A DNA stretch of 64,000 nt, taken from contig JADLSH010000091.1 in assembly GCA_016169945.1 (NCBI GenBank), forward strand, positions 1,860,001 to 1,924,000, written 5' to 3'. The notes under the pieces are model-generated. The model did not search any database and was not told the origin of the DNA. It saw nothing but the letters and a program-made list of their open reading frames with translations. This stretch comes from Trachythela sp. YZ-2020 (lineage: Eukaryota; Cnidaria; Anthozoa; Malacalcyonacea; Clavulariidae). Positions 26,576 through 38,362 of this stretch are shown piece after piece; the stretch's first letter is position 1; every line of letters starts with the position of its first letter. Made by a program: the position numbers and the translations under genes.

Positions 26576-27497
26576 TAGCAGTATAAATATCCATGATTTT
26601 AACCTGGTTAGAAAAGATCGCTCTGGTCAACGTGGGGGTGGAGTTTGTGCATTCGTAAAATCAAATATCCCATTCATGCCTCTTCCAGACCTATGTTGTC
26701 CGGATCACGAGAGTCTGTGGCTAAAACTTCGACCCTATCGACTTCCACGGGAATATTCCTGCATAGTTGTTGGACTTGTATACCATCCACCACAGGCCGA
26801 TAATAACGAACTGTATGACCACCTCATAACCTCATTGGACAAAATTTTAGCATCTTACCCAACAGCAGGTGTAATTGTTATGGGTGACTTTAACCAGTTC
26901 GACTCCAAACGCCTTTGTAGAAACACGTCACTTAAACAAATTGTAAAGAAACCTACCCGTGGGAATGCAACTTTAGATTTAATATTTACTAATATGAAAC
27001 GTTGTTACAATGACCCGGAAATACTCCCTGCTATTGGACAATCGGATCACATGTCAGTCCTGTTACACCCGGTTAGTAACGATCAGCGCCCAAATACCAT
27101 TACCAAAGTCTGGGTCAGAAAGCGGAAGCAATCAAATATGCAGGCATTTGGTCGATTTCTTTTGGATCTTAACTGGAATGTACTTTCGCAGCTACCCGAT
27201 TGTCAAAAATGTGTGACCTGTTTTATGACATTATTCTCATGGGTTTGGACACAATTTTTTCCCCAAAAAGCTGTTAAACTTCACTGTAGAGACAAAGCGT
27301 GGATTACTCCTGAAATCAAACTCCTCATCTCCCAAAGACAAAAGGCCTTTGCCTTGGGAAATACAATTGAATACAACAAATTGCGAAATAAAGTAATTCA
27401 CGTCGTGAAACAGGCAAAGTCTAAATACTTCGAGTCTCAAGTGAATCATTTCAAAAATTCAAAGCCAAGGAAATGGTGGAGTGCTATTAAAACCTAG
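26576..27497 (+). pseudogene. LINE C ORF2, endonuclease part (5' truncated)
   Basis: The open frame runs in from the minisatellite (from 26,490), but LINE-derived residues begin at about 26,576. Motifs: RKDRSGQRGGGVCAFVKS, VVGLVYHPP, VIVMGDFNQ, LDLIFTN, IGQSDHMSVLL, then the linker KAWITPEIKLLISQRQKAF and WWSAIKT. It ends in a stop at 27,497; related sequence continues for about 90 bases before the frame changes. It is the N-terminal half of the same ORF2 as the next entry. Confidence 0.8.
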
Positions 27498-27642
27498 CTG
27501 GCTTTTCTTTAAAGCCTGCCTTCCATTCTGCAGAGGTGAATGGAACTATCTTGCAGGGACGAGACTTAGCACTCGCTGTTAATAACGGGTTTTAGCCGCC
27601 ACTAAATCGTTACCGCCGCTTTCAATTACTGATAAATTATCT

Positions 27643-29112
27643 GTGGAAGAACCTACCGTTTTGTACCCTATCTCCGTTGTTGATGTCGAATCGCGTTTAA
27701 AAGCAGTTAAATCGAATAAAGCTCCTGGTCCAGACTCTCTGCCAAATTGGATTCTCAATAACTTTTCAATGGAGATTTCAGAACCTGTGACAATGATTTT
27801 TAATGCCTCCATTAAACAAGCACAAGTTCCAACGCAGTGGAAAGATGCAAATGTCGTTCCCGTCCCTAAGACATCCCCGGTCACGGATATATCTTCAGAC
27901 CTGCGACCTATATCTCTGACCGCCACGCTCTCAAAAGTTCTTGAATCATTTCCATTTCAATGGATTATGGATACCATTAAGTCTCAGTTGGACCCAAAGC
28001 AATTTGGATCGTTAAAAGGCTCTTCTACGATAGACGCATTAATTAGCATGTTCCACTGTTGGTATTCTAACACAGACGGCAATGGCGAGACTGTTCGTGT
28101 TTTTCTGCTTGACTTTAGTAAAGCATTCGACAGAATCAACCACAAAATCCTGATAAAAAAGATGCAATTACTAAATATTGATAAATCCTTAATAAACTGG
28201 GTTATTGATTTCCTGATGCAAAGAAGACAGAGGGTGAAATTGGGTTCTTCGTTCTCTGATTGGTCCTTGGTAAATGGAGGCGTCCCGCAAGGTACAATCC
28301 TTGGCCCATTACTTTTTCTCATCATGGTCAACGATTTGGCTATTAACCACAAAGATAGATGGAAATATGTTGACGACACTAGTCTCTCAGAAACAATCGG
28401 TAAAGGTTGTCAAAGTAACCTGCAATCCGTTATTAATAATATCGATCAATGGTGCACGGAAAATGATATGATGCTTAATCGTTCTAAATGCAAAGAGCTA
28501 ATTATCTCGTTCGCTAAGGACGTCCCTAATCTTCGACCATTGTTTATTAAAGATCACTGTATGTCCCCAGTTTTATCAGCAAAGGTTCTTGGTCTGTACT
28601 TTTCTTCTGATCTTAGTTGGAACTTACATGTTGAACACATAGTATACAAGGCATCAAAGAGACTTTTTTTTCTCCGAGTGCTTAAACGCAGCGGTCTTGG
28701 AGGGAGTTCTCTAATTCAAGTTTATACCACATGTATACGACCTGTGCTTGAATATGCATGCCAGGTTTGGAACTTAAACTCACCTGACTACTTAAAGGAA
28801 GAAATCGAAAGAATTCAGAAGCGAGCCCTACGAATAATATGTCCTGACCTGTCATACCGCAAAGCCTTGGAAGTTTATGAAATATCCTTGCTCTCTCAAA
28901 GACGAAATAATTTATGTAAATCCTATTTTAAGAAACTTCTCAACCCGGAAAATAAGTTGAATGAACTCATCCCTAATAAACGCGAGGACTTACGTACTTA
29001 CAATCTACGTAACGATCAGCATATTAACTTAATTAATTGTAAGACTACAAGATTTAGTAAAAGTTTTATTCCTTCTAGTATCGTATCATATAATGATTCA
29101 TTTCAATTGTAA
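27643..29112 (+). pseudogene. LINE C ORF2, reverse transcriptase
   Basis: A 489-codon open frame containing an essentially complete RT domain: SNKAPGPDSLPNWILNN, LRPISLTATLSKVLE, VFLLDFSKAFDRINH, GGVPQGTILGPLLFL, and the catalytic YVDDTSLS, followed by the thumb (NRSKCKELIISF, VLGLYFSSDLSWNLHV) and a C-terminal helical region (VLEYACQVWN). It is in a different frame from the endonuclease part, so a shift near 27,500-27,640 disconnects the two domains. The RT itself shows no internal stop and is the best preserved of the four LINEs here. Confidence 0.85.
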
Positions 29113-29250
29113 TATAAATTTTAGTTTTAATATACCGTATATATTACTATATGTATTAGTTTTTATCATGTAATTTAAATATCAACTCTGTACAATTCAG
29201 CTCTTAGCTGCCATTCAGATTTTGTAATAAAATTCAATTCAATTCAATTC

Positions 29251-32200
29251 AAACACTTCATGCTTCTTACATGAAGTTTTAGGATTTTCTGGATCCACTT
29301 CATTTTTTTCTTACATGAAGTATTAGAATACTTTGGATCAACCTCATAAAACTTACGTAAAGTATTAGGGATTCTTTGGACGCTCTTCATTTGTCTTACA
29401 GAAGTAATATTGTTTTTTCGCTTACACTTCATTTGTCTTACAAGAAGTATTCGCCTTTTTTGTATCCACTTCATTTGTCTTACATGAAGTGTTAGGATTT
29501 TTAGGTTCCATTTTATTTGTCTCACGGAAGTATTATGGTTTTTTGCTTCGACTTCATTTGTCTTATGAAGTATTCGCATTTTTTGTATCCACTTCATTTG
29601 TCTTACATGAAGTGTTAGGATTTTTGGAATCCACTTCATGCTTCTTACATGAAGCTTTAGGATTTTCTGGATCCACTTGCTTTGTCTTACATGAAGTACT
29701 AGAATATTTTGGATCAACTTCATAAAACTTACATAAAGTATTAGGTATTTTTTCGATCCCCTTCATTTGCCTTACATGAATTATTAAGATATTTTGGGTC
29801 CACCTCGCTTGTCTTACATCATGTATTAGGCTTTTTTCGATCCACTTAATTTGTCCTACATGAAGTATTAGGTTGTTTTTTTGCATCGACTTCATTTGTC
29901 TTTCATGAAGTATTAGGATTTTTAGGATCCACTTCAGTTTTCTTACATGAAGTTTTAGAATATTTTGGATCAACTTTCATAAAATATTAGGTATTTTTTG
30001 GATCCGCTTCATTTGTCTTACATGAACTATTAGGATTTTTTGGATCCATTTCATTTGTCTTACGGAAGTATTATGGTTTTTTTGCTTGCGCTTAATTTGT
30101 CTCACATGAATTATTAGGTGTTCTTTTTGCATCGATTTCATTTGTCTTACATGAAGTATTAGGATTTTTAGGATCCACTTCAGTTTTCTTACATGAAGTT
30201 TTAGGATTTTCTGTATCCACTTCATTTTTTTCTTACATGAAATATTAGAATATTTTGGATCAACTTCATAAAACTTACATAAAGTATTAGGTATTCTTTG
30301 GATGCACTTCATTTGTCTTGCATGAACTATTAGGATTTTTGCGATCCATTTTATTTGTCTTCGGAAGTATTATGAGTTTTTTGCTTCCACTTCATTTCTC
30401 TTACATGAAGTATTAGGATTTTTAAGATCCACTTCATTTTTCTTACATGAAGTTTTGGGATTTCTTGGATCCTCTCATTTGTCTTACATAAAGTGTTAGA
30501 ATATTTTGGATCCACTTCATTTGTCGTACATGAACTATTAGGATATTTTGGATCCATTTCATTTGTCTTACAGAAGTAATATTGTTTTTTTGCTTCCACT
30601 TCATTTGTCTTACATGAAGCATTCGCATTTTTTGCATCCACTTCATTTGTCTTACATGAAGTGTAAGGATATTTAGGATCCACTTCATTTTTCTTACATG
30701 TAGTGTTAGGATTTTATGGATCCACTTCATTTGTCTTACATGAAGTATTAGAATATTTTGGATCAACTTCATACAACTTACATAAAGGATAAGGGATTTT
30801 TTGGACGCTCTTCATTTGTCTTACATGAACTATTAGGATTTTTTGGACCCATTTTATTTGTCTTACGGAAGGATTATGTTTTTTTTGCTTCCGCTTCATT
30901 TGTCTCAAATGAAGTATTCGCATTTTTTTGTATCCACTTCATTTTGTCTTACATGAAGTGTTAGGATTGTTAGGCTCCACTTCATTTAGGATCCACTTTC
31001 ATTGTCTCACATGAAGTATTAAAATATTTTGGATCAACTTCATAAAACCTACATAAAGCATTAGGGATTTTTTGAAACGCTCTTCATTTGTCTTACATGA
31101 CCTATTAGGATTTTTTCGATCCGTTTCCTTTGTCTTACGGAAGTATTATGGTTTTCAGCTTGCGCTTCATTTGTCTTACATGAAGTATTAGGTGTTTTTT
31201 TTGCATCGACTTCATTTGTCTGACATGAAGTATTAGGATTTTTAGGATCCACTTCATTCTTCTTACATGAAGTTTTGGGATTTCTTGGATCCACTCATTT
31301 GTCTTACATAAATTGTTAGAATATTTTGGATCCACTTCATTTGTCTTACATGAACTATTAGGATATTTTGGATCCATTTCATTTGTCTTACAGAAGTAAT
31401 ATTGTTTTTTTGCTTCCACTTCATTTGTCTTACATGAAGCATTCGCATTTTTTGTATCCACTTCATTTGTCTTACATGAAGTGTAAGGAATTTTAGGATC
31501 CACTTCATTTTTCTTACATGAAGTTTTAGGATTTTCTGGATCCACTTCATTTGTCTTACATGAAGTATTAGAATATTTTGGATCAACTTCATAAAACTTA
31601 CATAAAGGATTAGGGATTTTTTGGACGCTCTTCATTTGTCTTACATGAACTATTAGGATTTTTTGGATCCATTTTATTTGTCTTACGGAAGTATTATGGT
31701 TTTTTGCTTCCTCTTCATTTGTCTCACATGAAGTATTCGCATTTTTTTTGTATCCACTTCATTTTTTCTTACATGAAGTGTTAGGATTTTTAGGATCCAC
31801 TTGATTTGTCTTACCTGAAGTGTTAGGATTTTTAGGATCCACATTCATTGTCTTACATGAAGTATTAGAATATTTTGAATCAACTTCATAAAACTTACAT
31901 AAAGCATTAGGGATTTTCGGATGCTATTCATTTGTCTTACATGAACTCTTAGGATTTTTTGGATCCATTTTATTTGTCTGACGGAAGTATTATGGTTTCT
32001 TTGCTTCCGCTTCATTTGTCTCACATGAAGTGTTAGGGTTTTTTTTTGCATCCAATTCATTTGTCTTACATGAAGTACTAGGATTTTTAGGATCCACTTC
32101 ATTTTTCTTAGATGAAATTTTGGGATTTTCTGGATCCACTCATTTGTCTTACATGAACTATTAGGTTTTTTTGGATCCACTTCATTTGTCTTAGATCAAT

Positions 32201-33816
32201 TATTAGGATTTTTGGATCCACTTCGCTTGTCTTACATGAAGTATTAGGATTTTGCGATCCACTGCATTTGTCCTACATGAAGTATTAGGAGTTTTTTTAT
32301 GCATCCACTTCATTTGTCTTACATGAAGTATTAGGATTTTTAGGATCCACTTCAGTTTTCTTAGATGAAATTTTAGGATTTTCTGGAACAACTTCATTTG
32401 TCTTACATGAAGTATTAGAATAATTTGAATCTACTTCACTTAAGGGGGCCCACTAGAAAACAAATTTTTTCTATCTTTTATTACTATTGAATCTCTACTT
32501 CTAATATGTTGTTAGGCTCAACACTGTGACAAAAAAATATGTTGCCGCAAAACATTGTTGCCATCGTTAGATTTTTAGGATCCACTTCATCTTTCTTAGA
32601 TGAAATTTTGGGATTTTCTGGATCCACTCATTTGTCTTACATTAAGTATTAGAATATTTTGGATCTACTTCATTTAACTTACATGAACAATTAGGTTTTT
32701 TGGATCCACTTCATTGGTCTTACATGAATTATTCGGATTTTTGGATCCACTTCGCTTGTGTTACATGAAGTATTATGGTTTAGGGATCCACTGCATTTGT
32801 CCTGCATGAAGTATTAGGGGTTTTTTTATGCATCCACTTCATTTGTCTTACATGAAGTATTAGGATTTCTAGGATCCACTTCAGTTTTCTTACATGAAAT
32901 TTTAGGGTTTTCTGGAACAACTTCATTTGTCTTACATGAAGTATTAGAATAATTTGAATCTACTTCACTTAAGGGGGCCCACTAGAAAACAAATTTTTTC
33001 TATCTTTTATTACTATTGAATCTCTACTTCTAATATGTTGTTAGGCTCAACACTGTGACAAAAAAATATGTTGCCGCAAAACATTGTTGCCATCGTTAGA
33101 TTTTTAGGATCCACTTCATCTTTCTTAGATGAAATTTTGGGATTTTCTGGATCCACTCATTTGTCTTACATTAAGTATTAGAATATTTTGGATCTACTTC
33201 ATTTAACTTACATGAACTATTAGGTTTTTTGGATCCACTTCATTTGTCTTACATGAATTATTAGGATTTTTGGATCCACTTCGCTTGTGTTACATGAAGT
33301 ATTATGGTTTAGGGATCCACTGCATTTGTCCTGCATGAAGTATTAGGGTTTTTTTTATGCATCCACTTCATTTGTCTTACATGAAGTATTAGGATTTCTA
33401 GGATCCACTTCAGTTTTCTTACATGAAATTTTAGGGTTTTTTGGAACAACTTCATTTGTCTTACATGAAGTATTAGAATAATTTGAATCTACTTCACTTA
33501 AGGGGGCCCACTACAAAACAAAATTTTTCTATCTTTTATTACTATTGAATCTCTACTTCTAATATGTTGTTAGGCTCAACACTGTGACAAAAATTATGTT
33601 GCCGCAAAACATTGTTGCCATCGTTAGATTTTTAGGATCCACTTCATTTTTCTTACATGAATTTTCAGGATTCTCTCGATCCACTTCATGATATATCTGT
33701 ATTCTGAATAAGTATTAGATTATTTTGGATCAACTTCATCAAACTTACCTTAAATATTACGAATTTTTTGGATGCACTTCATTTAACTTACATGAACTAT
33801 TAGGTTTTTTTGCATC
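29251..33816. repeat. 42-bp minisatellite, field 2, with higher-order repeats
   Basis: The same 42-bp unit as field 1, arranged in longer repeated blocks. A marker variant (gaatattttggatcaacttc then ataaaacttacataaagta) recurs every few hundred bases. At 32,442-33,640 a 529-bp higher-order unit is repeated about 2.3 times (copies start at 32,442, 32,971 and 33,500); it includes a non-minisatellite insert beginning aagggggcccactagaaaac. Because the unit is a multiple of three and poor in stops, long frames occur on both strands. The field is cut at 33,817 by the Ty3/gypsy insertion. Confidence 0.9.
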
Positions 33817-33821
33817 CACGT

Positions 33822-33997
33822 TGTTATATCCTCAGAATACTCGTAATACACACGTATAAACAACTCAACAAAACAGTATAATTCTTTTAGTCTTTTACAA
33901 TCTTACTTCCCCAAATCCCATGCGTTCATTTACCCCCTGCAACGATACAGTCCGCATGCGCACGGCATGTAGCCGCTGGTACAATAACAATATAACA
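33822..33997 (-). repeat. 3' LTR of the Ty3/gypsy element
   Basis: 176 bp with TG...CA ends. On the minus strand it is preceded by the purine run AGAAGGGAAAA, a good polypurine tract for second-strand priming (plus-strand 33,998-34,008). Confidence 0.9.
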
Positions 33998-34082
33998 TTT
34001 TCCCTTCTAACAAAAACACTGCGTTCATATTAATTATCTAAATGTCAACCATAAATAAAGTTTCATTTCATGTAATGTAATG

Positions 34083-35351
34083 TTACTGTTCTGATTTTCC
34101 TCGATTAGCCCTTAATAGGTAACGTCTTTCAGACAGTGTTGCATCATTTGAACTTGGACGATTAGAAACAGTCTCTTGAGTATCATTTGTAGCAGGATAA
34201 TCCTGTGGAATTAAATCATCGTTTGTTCCAGTATTCTCAATATCATCCGAGTTATCCCTAGTTTTAGATGATTCAGCTGCTTCTGGTACTACAGATTCAT
34301 CCGAGGTTATATCATCGTAACATTCATTAGTTGGTTTAATGTGTGGATGGCACTTAAGTAGTTGATCCACGTGTCGTTTCCACACATATCCAGGTACACT
34401 AACCATATAATTCCTAGAACCAAGTACTTTAGTAATGACTCCGCGAATCCACTTCTCTCTTCCACGATAATTGCGCACTAAGACATGTTCCCCTACAGCA
34501 AGGGATCGGTTGTTACCATTACAGGTACGTTCGAGGATTTTGTATTGTTTTTGTTCTACATGTTTGCGAACGGACGGCAAGATTAGATCAAGCCGAGCTC
34601 GCAAACGTCGGCCCATAAGTAAACCTGAAGGTGCTTCACCGGTTGTGGCATGTGGAGTATTACGATAAACTAATAAATTCTTAGCAATAACCATGTTCAC
34701 ATCTTGATTAGTAAGCCGAGCTTGCTCAATTGCCGATTTCAAAATCTGGACTACTCTTTCAGCTTGTCCATTTGTTGCAGGTTTGTAGGCTGCAGAAGTT
34801 CGATGCATGATTCCATTGTTACGGCAGAACTGTTGGAACTCCCCAGCAGTAAATTGTGGTCCGTTATCAGAGACTATTATTTCGGGAAGACCATGGCGGC
34901 TGAAAATATCTCGTAGTTCCTTTATAGTAGTCGTAGCTGTTGTGGTAGTCATTTTAACCACTTCTGGAAACTTACTGCAAGCATCCACTACCACCATATA
35001 CATATTACCAGAAACAGGTCCAGCAAAATCCACATGAATGCGAGACCAAGGCTGTGAAGGAAACGTCCAAGGATGAACAGGAGTTTTTGCTGGCTCTGAT
35101 CGCATTGACTGACAAACAGGACAAGTGGACACAGTTCGTTCAATTTCAGAGTCAATTTTCGGCCACCAGACATAAGATCTTGCAATACCTTTCATTCTTG
35201 TCATTCCCGGATGAGTTTCATGTAATTCTGAGAGCAATGCACTTCGAAGTGAAGAAGGAACGACAACCCGAGCTCCCCAAAGAATACATCCTTGATGAAT
35301 AGTAAGTTCATCACTTTTGTTCTTGTATGGTACTAAGATAGCATCAACCAC
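34083..35351 (-). CDS. pol: Ty3/gypsy Pol: integrase
   Basis: A 422-codon frame. It has an HHCC zinc domain (HETHPGM...CPVC) and a DDE core with Asp in HVDFAGP, Asp in IVSDNGPQF and Glu in NGQAERVVQ. The C-terminal GPY/F-like region (KWIRGVITKVLGSRNYMV, RHVDQLLKC) is followed by an acidic tail of unknown role. No chromodomain is evident. Integrase inserts element cDNA; the 5-bp CACGT duplication is its expected footprint. It is frame-shifted from RNase H at its 5' end. Confidence 0.88.
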   Translation of the reverse strand: MVDAILVPYKNKSDELTIHQGCILWGARVVVPSSLRSALLSELHETHPGMTRMKGIARSYVWWPKIDSEIERTVSTCPVCQSMRSEPAKTPVHPWTFPSQPWSRIHVDFAGPVSGNMYMVVVDACSKFPEVVKMTTTTATTTIKELRDIFSRHGLPEIIVSDNGPQFTAGEFQQFCRNNGIMHRTSAAYKPATNGQAERVVQILKSAIEQARLTNQDVNMVIAKNLLVYRNTPHATTGEAPSGLLMGRRLRARLDLILPSVRKHVEQKQYKILERTCNGNNRSLAVGEHVLVRNYRGREKWIRGVITKVLGSRNYMVSVPGYVWKRHVDQLLKCHPHIKPTNECYDDITSDESVVPEAAESSKTRDNSDDIENTGTNDDLIPQDYPATNDTQETVSNRPSSNDATLSERRYLLRANRGKSEQ

Positions 35352-36393
35352 AGTTGGCCAGCCACACAGGATCCACTTGTGTCTTTTTCTTAATCATTTC
35401 TGCAGTAACATTAGTAACCACATCGTCTTCGAAGAAGTAACATTCTACATTTTCACTCTTTGGTGACCAGGTCTGAGGTAGTGGAAGACGGGACATACTA
35501 TCAGCATCAGCATGTGCAGTTGTACTTCGGTACTCAATCTTGTAGTGGTATGAGGCAAGTGCCCATCTTTGTAGTCGTGAAGCTGTATGAGCAGGAACTG
35601 GATTATGAGGACCCAACAGAGTAAGAAGTGGACGGTGATCTGTTAATATTGTGAATGAACGACCACAGAGATATTGATGAAATCTCTTCAGTCCAAATAT
35701 TATACTAAAAGCTTCTTTTTCAAGCTGTGAATAATTTCTTTGTGCTCCAGTTAAAGTACATGATGCAAAAGCAATTGGTTGATGTTTCCCATCAACTACA
35801 TGTGACAAAACCGCTCCTGCGCCATACGAAGAAGCATCACACGCTAGAACAAGAGGCAAAGAATCGTCATAATGTACAAGTGTTCTTGAATTTAGTATAA
35901 GATTTTTCGCAGCTGTGAATGCCAAATCTTCAGTGTTAGTCCACTTCCAGGAAACATCCTTCTTAAGGAGATTGTTCAGCGGTGCTAGAACGGTAGAATG
36001 ATGTGGCATAAAACGTGAATAGAACATAATGAGGCCTAGAAATGACTTTAAAGCTGTCACATCTCTTGGAGGAGGTGCATCACGAATAGCAGTCAATTTG
36101 TCTTCAGTCGGATGGAGACCTGCACTGTCGATTCGATGGCCAAGATACACAACCGATGATTGGAGGAATTTGCACTTTGCTTTGTTTAACTTGAAACCGA
36201 ACTTAAGTAATTTCTCTAGAACCTGGGACAGGGTATGAAGATGATCTTCATAATCAGTTCCAGCAATAAGAATGTCATCCAATCGGCTGACAGCTTTGGG
36301 AATATCTGCTAATAATGCATCCATAATTCTCTGAAATATAGCAGGACCAGAGTGAATGCCATTAGGCAATCGTTTAAAAACGAAAAGACCCAT
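35344..36393 (-). pseudogene. pol: Ty3/gypsy Pol: RT (second half) and RNase H
   Basis: A frame starting at MGLFVFKRLPNGIHSGPAIF, followed by the catalytic LDDILIAG, AKCKFLQSSVVYLGH, and FLGLIMFYSRFMPHHS. The RNase H domain shows LVLACDASSYGAGAVLSH, LEKEAFSIIFGLKRFHQYL, LTDHRPLL and HADADSMSRLP. It is separated from the upstream RT block by a shift near 36,400 and from integrase by another near 35,345. The residues themselves look intact. Confidence 0.85.
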
Positions 36394-36574
36394 ATGAGTG
36401 TTAATGGTAAGGTGTTTTGTGATTCAGTCGAAATAGGGATCTGGTGATAAGCTTGCTTCAGATCCAAGACACTAAACACTGTACAGCCACGCAATGCTGA
36501 ATGCATGTCTTCAATTTTAGGCATTGGGTAAGTCTCGACCTCTGCACAAGCATTATATGTAACACTGAAATCAC

Positions 36575-37320
36575 CACAAACACGAACATCCTCACTGTCC
36601 TTTTGCCCACAGTTACAATGGGAGCAGCACTGACAGCCGAAGAAACCCTTTCAATAACTCCATCATGTTCCATTTTTAGTAAAGACTTTTCAATCCTTTT
36701 TTGTAATGCATATGGCACTGGTCGTGCTTTATGGAACTTTGCTTGCTTACTTTCATTAAGAACTACAGGCTCACCTGTGTAACATCCAAGTTCAGGTTGA
36801 AATAGTTCATCATACTTTGACAGAAGTGAGTCCAATGTCTTCTGGTTATCAGAAACTTCTGAACAACTTGGTGTAGCAGTAAATTTGGATTCAATTCCAG
36901 ACAAATTGTTCCAATCTAGCTTAATATGCCTTAACCAGTTCCTCCCAAATAGAGCTCCAGAACCTTGGGGCACTACTAACAATGGAAGAGAGTATTGAAC
37001 TCCGGCATACATCAAATGAACATTGATCTGTCCTAAGGGTTGAATCTTTTCACCAGTATAGGTAGATAACCTCACCGCAGTTGGTATTAAGGGAATATGG
37101 GAACAAAATTTGTCGTAGAAATGCTTGGGAGCTGAGGACAATGCACAGCCAGTATCTAATTGAAAGGAACAGTCTTGATTCTCAATTTTTAAAGGCACAG
37201 AAATTTCAGTTTGGAACAGAGACTGAACATCAAAAACAGTGAACAGTTCTTCCTCAAGAAACACTTCATCGAGCAATATGGCCAGTTCGCTTACACCGAC
37301 TACACACAACATTTCTAAAT
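36575..37320 (-). pseudogene. pol: Ty3/gypsy Pol: protease and start of RT
   Basis: An open frame overlapping the end of gag. It has the aspartic protease motif LDTG (FQLDTGCALSSAPKHF) with the downstream GALFGRNWL, then the RT entry region (ARPVPYALQKRIEKSLLKM, GVIERVSSAVSAAPIVTVGK). After this the frame is lost near 36,590 at an A run. The next RT block, with VLDLKQAYHQIPIS, is in another frame (36,309-36,524). Confidence 0.8.
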
Positions 37321-38072
37321 TTACATTTTGCCCGCAGATGTTCAGTACTGCCACAAGAATAACAAGCATAGGATGCTTTCTGAGACATAGGTGATGATGG
37401 TTTTGAAGTATTGAAATTTGTTGTATTTTTCTGATTATAATTCTTACCTTCATTTTGGTTTCTGCCAAAGGCATGCACAGACTCACTCATTGATTTAGTC
37501 TCATTTTGAAATTGTAGAGTCTCCTTACCAGCAACTTCATCAGCAATGGCCACTTTTAAAGATTCTTGAAAAGTACGGTCTTCGTTAAGTAACTTTTTCC
37601 GAGTAGCCGAATTACGAATTCCACATACGAATTGATCACGAAGAGACCGGTTTAAGAACTCACCAAAATTACAAGTGGAAGCATAATGTCGTAAACGTGC
37701 ACTATAAGCAGAAATACTCTCATTTTCTTCTTGAATACATCGATGAAATCTATACGTTTCGGCCACTTCCAATCGTTTGGGCTTGTAATGATCTTGTAGC
37801 ATATCACAAAGCTCGGAAAAACTTTTGTCTTTAGGTGAATTAGGACTGCATAAATCACGAAGTGTTCCATAAGACTTCTTGCCCATAACTGAAATAAACA
37901 CAGCGACTTTCTTCTTGTCTGCTGCCGCAAGTACAGCTTGTGAAGCTTCAGCTTCGCATTCTCCAATAGAATTAGCAATGAAGTATTGCTCTAATCTCTC
38001 CAAATAAGCAGTAAATAACTCGGTAGACGGATCAAACTCGCCCAGAACGCCGAATAATGGCGTCGAAGCCAT
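37266..38072 (-). CDS. gag: Ty3/gypsy Gag
   Basis: A 268-codon frame starting MASTPLFGVLGEF with a retrotransposon capsid-like helical region (ELFTAYLERLEQYFIANSI, YRFHRCIQEENESISAYSARL, LRDQFVCGI) and a C-terminal CCHC zinc knuckle CYSCGSTEHLRAKC. A second knuckle (CSRCKRTGHIAR) is cut by a stop just before its last cysteine, where pol continues in another frame. Gag would package the element RNA in cytoplasmic particles. Whether the stop is a natural Gag-Pol recoding point or a defect cannot be told from one copy. Confidence 0.85.
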   Translation of the reverse strand: MASTPLFGVLGEFDPSTELFTAYLERLEQYFIANSIGECEAEASQAVLAAADKKKVAVFISVMGKKSYGTLRDLCSPNSPKDKSFSELCDMLQDHYKPKRLEVAETYRFHRCIQEENESISAYSARLRHYASTCNFGEFLNRSLRDQFVCGIRNSATRKKLLNEDRTFQESLKVAIADEVAGKETLQFQNETKSMSESVHAFGRNQNEGKNYNQKNTTNFNTSKPSSPMSQKASYACYSCGSTEHLRAKCKFRNVVCSRCKRTGHIAR

Positions 38073-38166
38073 AATTGTAATTGTAAAGTACTGAATTCTT
38101 GAAGTAAAATTATCGTACAGAACTCACTCGTAAAATGTTGGATTCTGTCCAAGACTTTTAATAATT

Positions 38167-38184
38167 ATCCCATCCTCGTCGCCA
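38167..38184 (-). promoter_or_regulatory. Primer-binding site, tRNA-Ser type
   Basis: On the minus strand, two bases after the 5' LTR, lies TGGCGACGAGGATGGGAT. This is complementary to the 3' end of animal tRNA-Ser(GCU) including CCA, as I remember that tRNA. It would prime minus-strand DNA synthesis. Confidence 0.7.
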
Positions 38185-38186
38185 AT

Positions 38187-38362
38187 TGTTATATCCTCAG
38201 AATACTCGTAATACACACGTATAAACAACTCAACAAAACAGTATAATTCTTTTAGTCTTTTACAATCTTACTTCCCCAAATCCCATGCGTTCATTTACAC
38301 CCTGCAACGATACAGTCCGCATGCGCACGGCATGTAGCCGCTGGTACAATAACAATATAACA
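38187..38362 (-). repeat. 5' LTR of the Ty3/gypsy element
   Basis: It matches the other LTR at all but one position seen. It would carry the element's promoter, transcribing toward lower coordinates. Confidence 0.9.

Larger units (their letters stand above)
26576..29250 (+). mobile_element. LINE C, 5'-truncated, inserted in the minisatellite
   Basis: It starts inside the endonuclease domain and ends with a short tandem tail of aattc units (29,229-29,250) rather than poly(A), as in some CR1-like LINEs. Minisatellite sequence lies on both sides. The roughly 350 bases on the left (26,215-26,575) are almost identical to those on the right (29,270-29,628). Confidence 0.8.
33822..38362 (-). mobile_element. 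Ty3/gypsy LTR retrotransposon, complete
   Basis: Two 176-bp LTRs (33,822-33,997 and 38,187-38,362) begin TGTTATAT and end ATATAACA. I see one difference between them (c/a in the ttcatttac run), so the insertion is young. A 5-bp duplication CACGT flanks it (33,817-33,821 and 38,363-38,367). Gene order on the minus strand is gag, protease, RT, RNase H, integrase, which is Ty3/gypsy order. It inserted into a 42-bp minisatellite unit. Confidence 0.93.

Noticed and set aside
25911..33816. CRISPR-like array
   Set aside because: The units are contiguous with no unique spacers, are diverged, and lie in animal DNA without cas genes.
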